Of a DNA stretch of 64,000 bases, positions 15,657 through 24,906 are shown piece after piece (position 1 is the stretch's first letter; each line of letters starts with the position of its first letter). Under the pieces are notes generated by a model. That model was not told where the DNA came from, searched no databases, and saw nothing but the letters and a program-made list of their open reading frames with translations. The translations under genes were made by a program, and so were the position numbers. The stretch is from Oxalobacter paraformigenes (lineage in GTDB: Bacteria > Pseudomonadota > Gammaproteobacteria > Burkholderiales > Burkholderiaceae_D): NCBI RefSeq assembly GCF_000158475.2, contig NZ_KI392031.1, positions 1,425,583 to 1,489,582 of the forward strand, in the 5' to 3' direction.

Positions 15657-16582
15657 CGATTCAAATCAGGAGGGCCGTCCGCAAGAAAGCGAAGCTGCGC
15701 CTTGGCATGGCAGGCCCCAGCGGATCGGGCAAAACCTATTCCGCTCTCCTGCTGGCGTTCGGCCTTGGAGGCAAGATCGGCATGATCGACACCGAGCATG
15801 GCTCCGGTGATCTGTATGCCGATCTGGGCGACTACGACATTATTAATGTCGATGCTCCCTACACGGTCAAAAAATACCGGGATGCTATTAGGGCGTTTGA
15901 AGATGCCGGGTACGACGTAATCATTATCGACAGTCTGTCGCATGCGTGGGCCGGTGATGGCGGTTTGCTGGACAAACAGGGCAAAATCGCCGATTCCGGA
16001 AAACCCGGCATGAACAGTTATTCCGCCTGGAGGACGATCACACCGGAGCATAACGGCCTTGTCGAAGCCATGTTGACCAGTCCCTGTCACATCATTGCGA
16101 CGATGCGCTCAAAGCAGGAATACGTACAGGAGAAGAACGACAACGGCAAGACGGTGATTAAAAAGGTTGGCATGTCTCCGATACAGCGTGACGGCATGGA
16201 GTATGAGTTCACGGTCATGTTCGATATTGATACCCAACATGTGGCGTCCACGTCCAAAGACCGTACCCGCCTGTTTGACGGGCAATATTTCACGATTACC
16301 AAAGAACACGGAACAAGGATACTCGACTGGCTCGAAAGAGGCGAGGAAGCGGCGCAACCTATCTCCATCTCGCAACGCGAAGAGTTGCTGCGTTTGCTGG
16401 ACGAAGTGGGCTTAAACGCCATGAAATTCTGTGAAAAGTTTGGTATTGCGCATGTCGGCGCCCTGCCTGCATCTCAATTTGCCGAAGCAAAAAAATCCAT
16501 CGAAGAGTACCGGCAGAAAAAGCTGGAAAAAATTGCGGCGATGAAGGCGCAAGAACCGGAAGAAGACAGGGATTGGGAATGA
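15653..16582 (+). CDS. Phage RecA-like AAA ATPase (Sak4-like)
   Basis: A 309-residue P-loop ATPase: Walker A GPSGSGKT near residue 21, a Walker B-type DVIIIDSLSHAW near 90, and a sensor-like HIIATMRSKQEY near 147. This matches the AAA_24/Sak4 group of phage single-strand annealing ATPases, which act with a phage SSB. An ssb gene is in the same operon beyond the inserted element (30477), which supports the role. The C-terminal third (QREELLRLLDEVGL onward) is a helical tail typical of this group. Family safe; recombination role inferred. Confidence 0.85.
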   Translation: MTIQIRRAVRKKAKLRLGMAGPSGSGKTYSALLLAFGLGGKIGMIDTEHGSGDLYADLGDYDIINVDAPYTVKKYRDAIRAFEDAGYDVIIIDSLSHAWAGDGGLLDKQGKIADSGKPGMNSYSAWRTITPEHNGLVEAMLTSPCHIIATMRSKQEYVQEKNDNGKTVIKKVGMSPIQRDGMEYEFTVMFDIDTQHVASTSKDRTRLFDGQYFTITKEHGTRILDWLERGEEAAQPISISQREELLRLLDEVGLNAMKFCEKFGIAHVGALPASQFAEAKKSIEEYRQKKLEKIAAMKAQEPEEDRDWE

Positions 16583-16644
16583 AACTGAAAGACTGGCTGA
16601 TGGATCAGCCCCCAGATGAACCGATGAGCGAGGAAGAGCAATAA
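16579..16644 (+). CDS. Very small phage protein (21 aa)
   Basis: The ATG overlaps the ATPase stop and the product is an acidic 21-residue peptide starting MKLKDWLMDQ. GGGAAT-type upstream bases give little ribosome-site support beyond coupling. It may be real or only a chance frame. Confidence 0.3.
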   Translation: MKLKDWLMDQPPDEPMSEEEQ

Positions 16645-16710
16645 ATACTCTTCAGCCCCAGCGGTTTGTGGGTAAAAACTGCCGCAGAGGTGACAGGTGG
16701 AGTTTTGTAA

Positions 16711-17568
16711 ATGACTAAAACAAAAATCGAATGGTGCGATTACACCTTCAATCCGTGGATCGGTTGTCAGCCGGTCAGCCCCGCTTGCGATAACTGTTAT
16801 GCGGAACGCTTATGCAAACGGTTCGGCAAAGACTGTTTCGGAACCGGAAAAGAGAGAATCAGGACAGGCGCGAAGAACTGGGAGTTTCCGGTCAAATTGA
16901 ACAGAAAGGCGGGAAACAAAATTTACAATCACACAGCAGACGGCTTTATAAGAAAAGATTGGGGGGATGATCATAAACGGCTTTTGGCTTCTTTTCGTCC
17001 AAAAGTCTTTTGCGGCTCCATGTGTGACGTGTTCGACAACGCAGTACCGGACGAATGGAGAAAAGACCTGTTCCGGCTTATCGCTGACACTCCATATATT
17101 GACTGGCTGTTATTGACCAAGCGTATTGGTAATGCACCTGCCATGATCGAAGGCGCTATGAGTGGATACGACAGCGGATTTTGTGGGCTGCCTGATAACG
17201 TTTGGTTGGGTATCACGGTTTGCAATCAGCAAGAAGCCGAAAGGGATATCCCGAAATTACTGGACGTTCCCGCCAAAAAACACTTTCTGAGCATGGAGCC
17301 GCTTCTCGGCCCCGTCGATCTGGAAAAGGCTCTGGCATGGCAATCTGATGTCGTAGGGATTGACTGGGTGATCGTTGGCGGGGAATCCGGGCCAAATGCC
17401 CGTCCGATGCACCCGGACTGGGTACGGCGCATTCGGGACGACTGTGAAATGTTTGCCACGCCGTTTTTCTTCAAGCAATGGGGCGAGTGGTACGGCATGG
17501 AGAGGATTGGGAAAAGAGCCGCTGGTCGTATGCTGGACGGCAGAACATGGGATGAGGTGCCGGAATGA
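16711..17568 (+). CDS. Phage Gp37/Gp68-family protein (DUF5131, radical-SAM-like)
   Basis: A 285-residue protein of the phage Gp37/Gp68 family. The N-terminal KIEWCDYTFNPWIGC, CDNCYAERLC supplies the family cysteines (Cx7CxxC type) that suggest an iron-sulfur cluster; KVFCGSMCDVFD, LLLTKRIGN, NVWLGITVCNQQEA and FLSMEPLLGPVDL are further family blocks. Members occur in phage and mobile-element operons, and the substrate is not established. It overlaps the adenine methylase start by 4 bases, suggesting joint expression with that DNA-modification gene. Confidence 0.88.
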   Translation: MTKTKIEWCDYTFNPWIGCQPVSPACDNCYAERLCKRFGKDCFGTGKERIRTGAKNWEFPVKLNRKAGNKIYNHTADGFIRKDWGDDHKRLLASFRPKVFCGSMCDVFDNAVPDEWRKDLFRLIADTPYIDWLLLTKRIGNAPAMIEGAMSGYDSGFCGLPDNVWLGITVCNQQEAERDIPKLLDVPAKKHFLSMEPLLGPVDLEKALAWQSDVVGIDWVIVGGESGPNARPMHPDWVRRIRDDCEMFATPFFFKQWGEWYGMERIGKRAAGRMLDGRTWDEVPE

Positions 17569-18214
17569 TCTCCCCCGCACTCCGTTATCACGGCGGGAAA
17601 TACCGTCTCGCTCCCTGGATTATGGGATTTTTCCCGGTACATGCGTGTTACGTAGAACCGTTCGGGGGTGCAGCAGGTGTTCTGCTCCGAAAACCACGCT
17701 CTTACGCCGAGGTTTATAACGATCTGGATAGCGATATTGTCAATTTCTTCCGTGTTCTCCGGGATCCGGAAACACGAGAAAAGCTGACGGAAGCACTCGT
17801 CTTGACTCCCTACTCCCGCAATGATTTTACGATTGCTTTTGAATCTACGGATGATCCGGTCGAACGGGCAAGACGGACAGCCATACGCGCACATATGGGA
17901 TTTGGTTCTTCCGGTGCCACCAAAGGCATGACCGGATTCAGGATTGACACGAAAAGAGAATATGCGACAGCCCAGCATCTCTGGGAGAGATACCCGGACA
18001 CGATACGTACCATCGGAGAACGCTTTGCGGGTGTACTGATTGAAAACCGTCCGGCTGTCCGCGTCATGCTGCAGCACGATACACCGGCAACCTTGCATTA
18101 CGTTGATCCGCCATACGTCCACTCGACAAGAGACAAGAGTGCATCGTCCAGGAATTATTACAGACACGAAATGACGGATGAAGAACACGTCAAATTGCTG
18201 GATACGCTGAAAGA
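17565..18214 (+). pseudogene. Phage adenine-N6 DNA methylase (D12 class), 5' part, disrupted
   Basis: The first ~216 codons of a Dam-like MT-A70/D12-class methylase: SAM-binding YHGGKYRLAPWI and YVEPFGGAAGVLLRK, an N-terminal helical domain, and the catalytic HYVDPPYVHST near residue 178. It ends at LLDTLKE, where the mobile element begins. The remaining 3' end is at 29011-29218. Joining base 18214 to 29011 gives ...LKE-LSGFVVLSGY... with no lost or gained base, matching the family across the junction. As it stands the product would be truncated (about 231 residues with element-encoded tail) and lack its C-terminal motifs. Confidence 0.9.
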
Positions 18215-18239
18215 ATGCTCATGTACGGTAAAGAAGCAA
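18215..18239 (+). repeat. Left terminal inverted repeat of the element
   Basis: Starts ATGCTCATGTACGGTAAAGA and matches the reverse complement of 28986-29010 at 20 of 25 positions. The core GTAAAGAAGCA also occurs at 27198-27208 upstream of the recombinase gene. Confidence 0.85.
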
Positions 18240-18553
18240 GCAACCGAAAACAATAGATAGACCGCCAGCACTACACTATTCCGAACCAAAGACCAAAAGA
18301 TAAGCATTTTGAGAAAATCTAAACTTTTGGATTTTCCTACAATGCCGACTACGGCGGAATCCCTCCCACTCCTTATATATTTCTTTCTGTATACATTGAA
18401 TTTGTATTTAGTAAAATGCAGACAACACCACGGATCGGCTTTTGGCTGGACAATTCCAACCAAACACCGCAGCAGACAGTAGAAACCATTCTGAACGTTA
18501 GGAAGCCGGTATGATTGTTACATATAAGGGGAAGAAAAATTTCTTTTAGATAC
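18240..18553 (+). other. Left-end spacer of the element with possible gene remnant
   Basis: AT-rich, no full gene. A 32-codon frame at 18416-18514 (MQTTPRIGFWLDNSNQTPQQ...) looks like the C-terminal tail of a small P-loop kinase or phosphotransferase (TPQQTVETIL pattern) and may be a scar of a lost gene. Nothing else is evident. Confidence 0.35.
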
Positions 18554-18582
18554 TTGTTTTCCTAAAACTGATGTGATATAAT
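18554..18582 (+). promoter_or_regulatory. tet(W) promoter
   Basis: TTGTTT (18554-18559), 17-base spacer, TATAAT (18577-18582), upstream of the leader peptide and attenuator that precede tet(W). Confidence 0.75.
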
Positions 18583-18611
18583 AATTCAATTCCAGAAAAG
18601 GAGTAAAAAAT

Positions 18612-18635
18612 ATGCGGCAAGGTATTCTTAAATAA
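18612..18635 (+). CDS. Leader peptide of the tet(W) attenuator
   Basis: ATG at 18612 with AAAAGGAG upstream encodes the heptapeptide MRQGILK. Ribosomal-protection genes of the tet(M)/tet(O)/tet(W) type are preceded by such a peptide; ribosome stalling in tetracycline is thought to alter folding of the following RNA. Confidence 0.6.
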   Translation: MRQGILK

Positions 18636-18805
18636 AACTATAATCAAATAGTGGGAACAAAGGATTATGATAGTCCCTTTTGTAGGGGCTTAGTTTTTTG
18701 TACCCAATTTAAGAATACTTTTGCCTTATCAATTTTGACATATCCCCAAAAACAGCACTCACAAACAGGTGTATGCTGTATATGTGTATGTCCGCAAATT
18801 ATCAT

Positions 18806-18843
18806 CCCCAGTGGTAAAAGTATTTTACTGCTGGGGATTTTTA
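18806..18843 (+). terminator. Attenuator terminator before tet(W)
   Basis: A long stem CCCCAGTGGTAAAA with TTTTACTGCTGGGG (two G-U pairs) around GTA, followed by ATTTTTA. It lies between the leader peptide and tet(W) and is the expected intrinsic terminator that is bypassed when tetracycline slows translation. Confidence 0.8.
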
Positions 18844-18876
18844 TGCCCTTTGGGGCTGTAAAGGGAGGACAATCAC

Positions 18877-20796
18877 ATGAAAATAATCAATATTGGAATT
18901 CTTGCCCATGTAGACGCTGGAAAGACGACCTTGACGGAGAGCCTGCTATATGCCAGCGGAGCCATTTCAGAACCGGGGAGCGTCGAAAAAGGGACAACGA
19001 GGACGGACACCATGTTTTTGGAGCGGCAGCGTGGGATTACCATTCAAGCGGCAGTCACTTCCTTCCAGTGGCACAGATGTAAAGTCAACATTGTGGATAC
19101 GCCCGGCCACATGGATTTTTTGGCGGAGGTGTACCGCTCTTTGGCTGTTTTAGATGGGGCCATCTTGGTGATCTCCGCTAAAGATGGCGTGCAGGCCCAG
19201 ACCCGTATTCTGTTCCATGCCCTGCGGAAAATGAACATTCCCACCGTTATCTTTATCAACAAGATCGACCAGGCTGGCGTTGATTTGCAGAGCGTGGTTC
19301 AGTCTGTTCGGGATAAGCTCTCCGCCGATATTATCATCAAGCAGACGGTGTCGCTGTCCCCGGAAATAGTCCTGGAGGAAAATACCGACATAGAAGCATG
19401 GGATGCGGTCATCGAAAATAACGATAAATTATTGGAAAAGTATATCGCAGGAGAACCAATCAGCCGGGAAAAACTTGTGCGGGAGGAACAGCGGCGGGTT
19501 CAAGACGCCTCCCTGTTCCCGGTCTATTATGGCAGCGCCAAAAAGGGCCTTGGCATTCAACCGTTGATGGATGCGGTGACAGGGCTGTTCCAACCGATTG
19601 GGGAACAGGGGAGCGCCGCCCTATGCGGCAGCGTTTTCAAGGTGGAGTATACAGATTGCGGCCAGCGGCGTGTCTATCTACGGCTATACAGCGGAACGCT
19701 GCGCCTGCGGGATACGGTGGCCCTGGCCGGGAGAGAAAAGCTGAAAATCACAGAGATGCGTATTCCATCCAAAGGGGAAATTGTTCGGACAGACACCGCT
19801 TATCCGGGTGAAATTGTTATCCTTCCCAGCGACAGCGTGAGGTTAAACGATGTATTAGGGGACCCAACCCGGCTCCCTCGTAAAAGGTGGCGCGAGGACC
19901 CCCTCCCCATGCTGCGGACGTCGATTGCGCCGAAAACGGCAGCGCAAAGAGAACGGCTGCTGGACGCTCTTACGCAACTTGCGGATACTGACCCGCTTTT
20001 GCGCTGCGAAGTGGATTCCATCACCCATGAGATCATTCTTTCTTTTTTGGGCCGGGTGCAGTTGGAGGTCGTTTCCGCTTTGCTGTCGGAAAAATACAAG
20101 ATTGAAACAGTGGTAAAGGAACCCACCGTCATTTATATGGAGCGGCCGCTCAAAGCAGCCAGCCACACCATCCATATCGAGGTGCCGCCCAACCCGTTTT
20201 GGGCATCTATCGGACTGTCTGTTACACCACTCCCGCTTGGCTCCGGCGTACAATACGAGAGCCGGGTTTCGCTGGGATACTTGAACCAGAGTTTTCAAAA
20301 CGCTGTCAGGGATGGTATCCGTTACGGGCTGGAGCAGGGCTTGTTCGGCTGGAACGTAACGGACTGTAAGATTTGCTTTGAATACGGGCTTTATTACAGT
20401 CCAGTCAGCACGCCGGCGGACTTCCGCTCATTGGCCCCGATTGTATTGGAACAGGCATTGAAGGAATCGGGGACGCAGCTGCTGGAACCTTATCTCTCCT
20501 TCACCCTCTATGCGCCCCAGGAATACCTTTCCAGGGCTTATCATGATGCACCGAAATACTGTGCCACCATCGAAACGGCCCAGGTAAAAAAGGATGAAGT
20601 TGTCTTTACTGGCGAGATTCCCGCCCGCTGTATACAGGCATACCGTACTGATCTGGCCTTTTACACCAACGGGCAGAGCGTATGCCTTACAGAGCTAAAA
20701 GGGTATCAGGCCGCTGTCGGCCAGCCGGTCATCCAGCCCCGCCGTCCAAACAACCGCCTGGACAAGGTGCGCCATATGTTTCAGAAGGTAATGTAA
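18877..20796 (+). CDS. tet(W): Tet(W) tetracycline-resistance ribosomal protection protein
   Basis: A 639-residue EF-G-like GTPase that releases tetracycline from the ribosome. G1 [10 protein letters not shown] near residue 10, G3 DTPGHMDF near 74 and G4 NKID near 128 are intact. The sequence (for example [19 protein letters not shown] and [18 protein letters not shown]) matches Tet(W) and not Tet(O) or Tet(M), which differ at many of these positions, and 639 residues is the Tet(W) length. GGGAGG lies 8 bases before the ATG. Preceded by promoter, leader peptide and attenuator, so expression is probably drug-inducible. Most known carriers are gut anaerobes of the Firmicutes and Actinobacteria; here it lies in a proteobacterial prophage. 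Confidence 0.97.
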   Translation: MKIINIGILAHVDAGKTTLTESLLYASGAISEPGSVEKGTTRTDTMFLERQRGITIQAAVTSFQWHRCKVNIVDTPGHMDFLAEVYRSLAVLDGAILVISAKDGVQAQTRILFHALRKMNIPTVIFINKIDQAGVDLQSVVQSVRDKLSADIIIKQTVSLSPEIVLEENTDIEAWDAVIENNDKLLEKYIAGEPISREKLVREEQRRVQDASLFPVYYGSAKKGLGIQPLMDAVTGLFQPIGEQGSAALCGSVFKVEYTDCGQRRVYLRLYSGTLRLRDTVALAGREKLKITEMRIPSKGEIVRTDTAYPGEIVILPSDSVRLNDVLGDPTRLPRKRWREDPLPMLRTSIAPKTAAQRERLLDALTQLADTDPLLRCEVDSITHEIILSFLGRVQLEVVSALLSEKYKIETVVKEPTVIYMERPLKAASHTIHIEVPPNPFWASIGLSVTPLPLGSGVQYESRVSLGYLNQSFQNAVRDGIRYGLEQGLFGWNVTDCKICFEYGLYYSPVSTPADFRSLAPIVLEQALKESGTQLLEPYLSFTLYAPQEYLSRAYHDAPKYCATIETAQVKKDEVVFTGEIPARCIQAYRTDLAFYTNGQSVCLTELKGYQAAVGQPVIQPRRPNNRLDKVRHMFQKVM

Positions 20797-20846
20797 AGAT
20801 ACATAATCGTCAAGACGGCAACAATCAGAAGTTATGGAGGGTAACA

Positions 20847-21614
20847 ATGGAATATCGTAAGGAAGATTTAATGGAAGCAAAAAAGCAAATTTTGGGAGTG
20901 GGAGAGAACATGGGAACAGAGGAAAGTAAAAAAATCTGGGAGGAGAACGCACAATTTTGGGATAATGCAATGGGTGACGAATCTAATGAATTTCACAGAG
21001 AGGTAGTGCGTCCCAAAGTAACGGAACTTCTATCTCCTAATCCTGCGGATTATATTTTGGATATTGCGTGTGGCAATGGAAATTATTCTTCGTATCTTGC
21101 ACAAAGAGGCGCTTCGGTTGTCGCTTTTGATTACAGCAAAAAAATGATAGAATTGGCTAAAAGACGGCAATCACAATATGCAAAACAAATTGAATTTTGT
21201 GTGGCGGATGCGACCGATAGAAAAAGTATATTAGAATTAAAAAGAAATCGAGCCTTTACGAAAGCAGTTTCTAATATGGCAATTATGGATATTACGGATA
21301 TTGAACCACTTCTTATGGCTGTTTATGAACTGTTGCAGGAAAGCGGAATTTTTGTCTTTGCAACGCAACACCCTTGTTTTGTCACGTTGACTGAAAAATA
21401 TATGACACCGCACAGTTACTATGATATAGCGATTGAAGGGCAACCGAAAGAGCAGATTTATTATCATCGTTCCATACAAGATATTTTTAACCTTTGTTTT
21501 AGAGCTGGATTTGTCATTGATGGATTTTATGAAGAATGTTTTAAAACCAACAAAGAAATTCCTATGGTAATGATAGTAAGGCTTAAGAAGGTAAAACGTG
21601 ATAGCTTAAAATAA
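20847..21614 (+). CDS. Class I SAM-dependent methyltransferase downstream of tet(W)
   Basis: A 255-residue methyltransferase. Motif I is ILDIACGNGNYSSYLA near residue 60, followed by VVAFDYSKKMIELAKRR and the post-I acidic loop FCVADATD. The ATG at 20847 follows TGGAGGG; a longer frame upstream overlaps tet(W) and is not needed. Base composition is clearly AT-richer than tet(W), so it has a separate origin. Genes of this kind commonly follow tet(W), suggesting the two travel as a cassette. Substrate unknown. Confidence 0.85.
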   Translation: MEYRKEDLMEAKKQILGVGENMGTEESKKIWEENAQFWDNAMGDESNEFHREVVRPKVTELLSPNPADYILDIACGNGNYSSYLAQRGASVVAFDYSKKMIELAKRRQSQYAKQIEFCVADATDRKSILELKRNRAFTKAVSNMAIMDITDIEPLLMAVYELLQESGIFVFATQHPCFVTLTEKYMTPHSYYDIAIEGQPKEQIYYHRSIQDIFNLCFRAGFVIDGFYEECFKTNKEIPMVMIVRLKKVKRDSLK

Positions 21615-21654
21615 ATTCAAGTTTGTCGGGTAAATAGCAAACCCAGCCGAGCCA

Positions 21655-21696
21655 GTCAACGGTCAAGATGAACGGCGCATATGCGCAGCCGTTGAC
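21655..21696 (+). repeat. Inverted repeat in intergenic region
   Basis: GTCAACGG (21655-21662) pairs with CCGTTGAC (21689-21696), with the self-complementary GCGCATATGCGC between them. A structured leader or regulatory site before the sigma-like gene. Confidence 0.5.
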
Positions 21697-21785
21697 AGCC
21701 CCGCCCGCCTTTGCTGGTAGGCAATCAAGGGGCGACAGCAAGAAGTGCCACCGCCCCGCACTATTATTCAGAAAGGGGAATTTCC

Positions 21786-22208
21786 ATGACCGACCAGATA
21801 GCCTATCAAGAATATATCCAGCGCAGGTACAACGCCTTTTGCAAGACTGTTATCCGCTGTGCCGCCTTGGACAAGATTTTGAAGCTTAAACGGCAATGGG
21901 AACGGCAAGTTTCCCTTGACTATCTGATGAACGAGAAGTTTGTCCAGTTTGCCGCGTCGGAGCCGGACGAGGAATACCCATTTACCGTCTGCGGTCAGAC
22001 CGTCCTGCTCTGCAACGCCGCCCTTGCCGACGCGATCTCTGTTTTGCCGGAGCAGACGCGGGAAGAAATCCTGCGCTATTACTTTCTGCGCCAGCCGCAG
22101 CGCGTGATCGGCGCGTGTATTGGCCGGTCACGCAGCACAGCGGGGCGGCATATCCAGCTTGCCTTGCAGCGGCTACGCGAAGAAATGGGGGTGAGCCGGT
22201 ATGAGTAG
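21786..22208 (+). CDS. Sigma-70 region-4-like regulator of the element
   Basis: A 140-residue protein starting MTDQIAYQEYIQRRYNAF, with AAAGGGG upstream. The C-terminal half, LPEQTREEILRYYFLRQ then IGACIGRSRSTAGRHIQLALQRL, is a region-4-type helix-turn-helix. Proteins of this kind precede an HTH gene and the mob genes in many Firmicutes conjugative and mobilizable elements and are thought to control transfer. Overlaps the next gene by 8 bases. Confidence 0.8.
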   Translation: MTDQIAYQEYIQRRYNAFCKTVIRCAALDKILKLKRQWERQVSLDYLMNEKFVQFAASEPDEEYPFTVCGQTVLLCNAALADAISVLPEQTREEILRYYFLRQPQRVIGACIGRSRSTAGRHIQLALQRLREEMGVSRYE

Positions 22209-22413
22209 ACTTCTCCCCTATGAAACAATCCTCAAAGCCCGTGAGGGCGACCCAGAAGCCGTGAACGCTGTCCTGCTCCACTACGCCGGATATATCCGCT
22301 ATTTCTCAAAAGTGAACGGGCAGGTCAACGCCGAGGTGGAGGACTATGTAAAGCAGCGGTTAATTGACTGTCAATTCAAGTTCCGGCTTGACGAACCACC
22401 GGACAAGTCATAA
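22201..22413 (+). CDS. Small helix-turn-helix regulator of the element
   Basis: A 70-residue protein (start MSRLLPYETILKAREGDPEA) of the short region-2-like HTH type seen in Tn916-like and Tn4451-like elements, paired with the sigma-like gene before it. Overlapping start suggests coupled translation. Followed by an intrinsic terminator at 22451. Confidence 0.75.
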   Translation: MSRLLPYETILKAREGDPEAVNAVLLHYAGYIRYFSKVNGQVNAEVEDYVKQRLIDCQFKFRLDEPPDKS

Positions 22414-22450
22414 AAACTGAATACCAGCCGCCACCGACGCGGCCAGCGAA

Positions 22451-22487
22451 AGCAGTAAGTCTTGAAAAAGATTTACTGCTTTTTTTG
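22451..22487 (+). terminator. Rho-independent terminator after the regulator genes
   Basis: AGCAGTAA (22451-22458) pairs with TTACTGCT (22473-22480), followed by seven T residues. It should end transcripts that start at tet(W) or at the regulators before they reach the mob genes. Confidence 0.85.
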
Positions 22488-22847
22488 TTGTCCGGCTCCG
22501 CTCCCGGCCATTTTGCCCCCTGCCGGTTGTAGTAGTAAGCGAGGAGGGAATTTTTCTGCCCTGGTGTTTGGCATTTGGAGCATTTACCCGTAGTAGAGGG
22601 CAAAGAGAAAGGATTTCTCCAACACCGGGTAGAAACCACTGCGTCCGGTGTCATTTTAGCGAAAGCGGGCAGGAATGCCCTTTACAGGATTAGTAGTAGC
22701 AGAAAAAGAGAAACAAACTTTTGTGGTTGCAGTTTTCCAAAAAAGTGGCGGACGGAAGTGAGAGAAAGTTTGCAGTCACGGAGAGCAAGTTTCTACCACG
22801 GTGCCAAAATCCGCAATTCTGCAGTTTTGCCCCTCGCGGGAAACTTG

Positions 22848-22892
22848 TTGGGGAGTGCCTTCCCCAAACCCTGCTCATGCGCCCTTACGGGC
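22848..22892 (+). other. Candidate oriT of the element
   Basis: An inverted repeat TTGGGGA/TCCCCAA (22848-22867), then CCTGCTC, then a small GCCC/GGGC hairpin (22881-22892), directly upstream of the mobC-like gene. Origins of transfer of MOBP systems lie in this position and have an inverted repeat next to the nick site. The nick site is not identified. Confidence 0.45.
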
Positions 22893-22910
22893 GAGAAAGG
22901 AGGTCACACC

Positions 22911-23309
22911 ATGCGAAAGAAATACAACACGCCCCACCGCAGCCGCGTTGTGAAAACCCGGCTGTCCGAAGATGAGTATGCCGACTTCACAGCGCGGCTT
23001 GCGCCCTATGGTATCAGCCAGTCCGAATTTCTCCGGCAGGCGATACGGCGGGCGACCATACGCCCGGTTGTCCATGTGTCGTCGGTCAATGACGAGTTGC
23101 TTTCCGCTGTCGGGAAGCTGACAGCCGAGTACGGCAGGATCGGCGGCAACCTCAATCAGATTGCCCGGTATCTGAACGAATACGGCGTACCCTACAACAC
23201 CCTTTCCGGCGAGGTACGCGCCGCCATATCCGACCTTGCCGTCCTCAAGTATGAAGTCCTCAAGAAAGTAGGTGACGCGGTTGGCAACACTCAAGCATAT
23301 CAACTCTAA
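22911..23309 (+). CDS. MobC-like relaxosome accessory protein
   Basis: A 132-residue protein with AAGGAGG before the ATG. An N-terminal ribbon-helix-helix-like part (RVVKTRLSEDEYADFTARLA, YGISQSEFLRQAI) is followed by the MobC block IGGNLNQIARYLNEYG. MobC proteins bind near the nick site and help the relaxase. It overlaps the relaxase start by 29 bases. Length and order are normal for this element type. Confidence 0.85.
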   Translation: MRKKYNTPHRSRVVKTRLSEDEYADFTARLAPYGISQSEFLRQAIRRATIRPVVHVSSVNDELLSAVGKLTAEYGRIGGNLNQIARYLNEYGVPYNTLSGEVRAAISDLAVLKYEVLKKVGDAVGNTQAYQL

Positions 23310-24906
23310 AAACGCCGACTACGGAGCCGCCGAGCAATATCTTCTCTTTGAGCATGACGAGTTTACCATGAAGCCCGTCCTTGATGAAACCGGCAGGCTT
23401 ATCCCCCGCGAGGACTACCGGCTGTCCACGCTGAACTGCGACGGGGAGGATTTTGCCGTTGCGTGTATGCGGGCCAATCTCCGCTATCAGAAAAACCAGC
23501 GGCGGGAAGATGTGAAAAGCCACCACTACATCATCAGCTTTGACCCGCGGGACGGGCCGGACAACGGCCTGACCGTAGACCGGGCGCAGGCGTTGGGGGA
23601 ACAATTCTGTAAAGAGCATTTTCCCGGCCACCAGGCCCTTGTCTGCACCCACCCGGACGGGCATAACCACAGCGGCAACATTCATGTGCATATCGTCATA
23701 AACAGCCTGCGGATTGAGGAAGTGCCGTTCCTGCCCTACATGGACAGGCCGGCCGATACGAAAGTCGGCTGCAAGCACCGATGTACCGACGCTGCCCTGC
23801 GCTACTTCAAATCCGAAGTCATGGAGATGTGCCACCGGGAGGGGCTTTATCAAATCGACCTCTTGAACGGCAGCAAGAACCGCGTCACCGACCGGGAGTA
23901 TTGGGCGCAGAAAAAGGGACAGGCCGCGCTGGACAAGCAGAACGCCCCCATGATTGCCGATAGTATCACGCCCCGGCAGACCAAGTTTGAAACGAACAAG
24001 GAGAAGCTGCGGCAGACCCTACGGAAAGCCCTTGCCACCGCCGCCAGCTTTGACGAGTTTTCCTCTCTGTTGCTGCAGGAGGGTGTGACCGTCAAGGAGA
24101 GCCGGGGGCGGCTTTCCTACCTCACGCCGGACAGGACAAAGCCAATTACCGCCCGGAAGCTGGGCGACGATTTTGACCGCGCCGCTGTCTTTGCCGTTTT
24201 AGAGCAAAACGCCGCCAGAGCAGCCGAAGCGCCAGCCAGATCCCCCGATCCCCCACGCACCATAAAAGACCGCTTGCAGGTTGCCAGAGCCGAGATAGCC
24301 GCCCCGAAACAGGACGGAGTGCAGCGGCTTGTGGACATTGAGCAGAAAATGGCCGAGGGCAAAGGCCGGGGCTATGAACGCTGGGCGAAGATACACAATC
24401 TGAAGCAGGCCGCCAAAACGCTGTCCGTCTACCAGCAATACGGCTTTACTTCCCCGGAGCAGTTAGAAGCCGCCGTTGACACCGCCTATCAGAAAATGCG
24501 CCAGACCAGCGGCGAACTGAAAGCACTGGAAACGAAGCTGCAAGGGAAAAAGAAGTTGCAGCGGCAGGTGTTGGCCTACGCCCAGACCAAGGCCGCCCGC
24601 GACGGGCTGCGGGCACAGAAATCCGAGAAAGCCCGCGCCGCATACCGGCAGGCCCATGAGAGCGATTTTATCATAGCCGACGCAGCAGCCCGGTATTTCA
24701 AGGCGCATGGCATTACCAAGCTGCCCGCCCGGAAAGCGTTGCAGGCCGAGATCGAGCAGCTTATCTCCGAGAAAGACGGCCTGTATAACACCTATCACGA
24801 ACAGAAACAGCGGTTCAAGGAGTTGCAGACCGTCAAGCGGAACATCGACCAGATTTTGCGCCGGAGCGAGCCGCACCGCAGAAAGGAGCAGAGCCATGAG
24901 CGATAA
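23281..24906 (+). CDS. MOBP-type relaxase
   Basis: A 541-residue relaxase that would nick oriT and lead the strand into a recipient. The N-terminal catalytic domain holds the metal-binding signature HNHSGNIHVHIVINS near residue 130-145 and a tyrosine-containing NADYGAAEQYL near residue 11. The C-terminal half is a long charged helical region (about 300-530). I chose the TTG at 23281 because AGGTGA lies at ideal spacing and family members start MATLKHI; a GTG at 23272 is also possible. The next gene overlaps its 3' end by 11 bases. Needs a helper conjugation machine, as no type IV secretion genes are present. Confidence 0.9.
   Translation: MATLKHINSKNADYGAAEQYLLFEHDEFTMKPVLDETGRLIPREDYRLSTLNCDGEDFAVACMRANLRYQKNQRREDVKSHHYIISFDPRDGPDNGLTVDRAQALGEQFCKEHFPGHQALVCTHPDGHNHSGNIHVHIVINSLRIEEVPFLPYMDRPADTKVGCKHRCTDAALRYFKSEVMEMCHREGLYQIDLLNGSKNRVTDREYWAQKKGQAALDKQNAPMIADSITPRQTKFETNKEKLRQTLRKALATAASFDEFSSLLLQEGVTVKESRGRLSYLTPDRTKPITARKLGDDFDRAAVFAVLEQNAARAAEAPARSPDPPRTIKDRLQVARAEIAAPKQDGVQRLVDIEQKMAEGKGRGYERWAKIHNLKQAAKTLSVYQQYGFTSPEQLEAAVDTAYQKMRQTSGELKALETKLQGKKKLQRQVLAYAQTKAARDGLRAQKSEKARAAYRQAHESDFIIADAAARYFKAHGITKLPARKALQAEIEQLISEKDGLYNTYHEQKQRFKELQTVKRNIDQILRRSEPHRRKEQSHER

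Larger units (their letters stand above)
22414..22910 (+). other. Non-coding region before mobC
   Basis: About 500 bases without a credible gene. It contains the terminator at 22451-22487 and a candidate origin of transfer near 22848-22892. The rest is not obviously structured. Confidence 0.55.

Noticed and set aside
18651-19082. A 143-codon frame running through the tet(W) leader
   Set aside because: It spans the attenuator hairpin and overlaps the tet(W) start in another frame, with no ribosome site or domain.
20682-20846. Longer start for the methyltransferase, overlapping tet(W)
   Set aside because: The ATG at 20847 has a strong TGGAGGG site and the extra residues are only tet(W) read in another frame.
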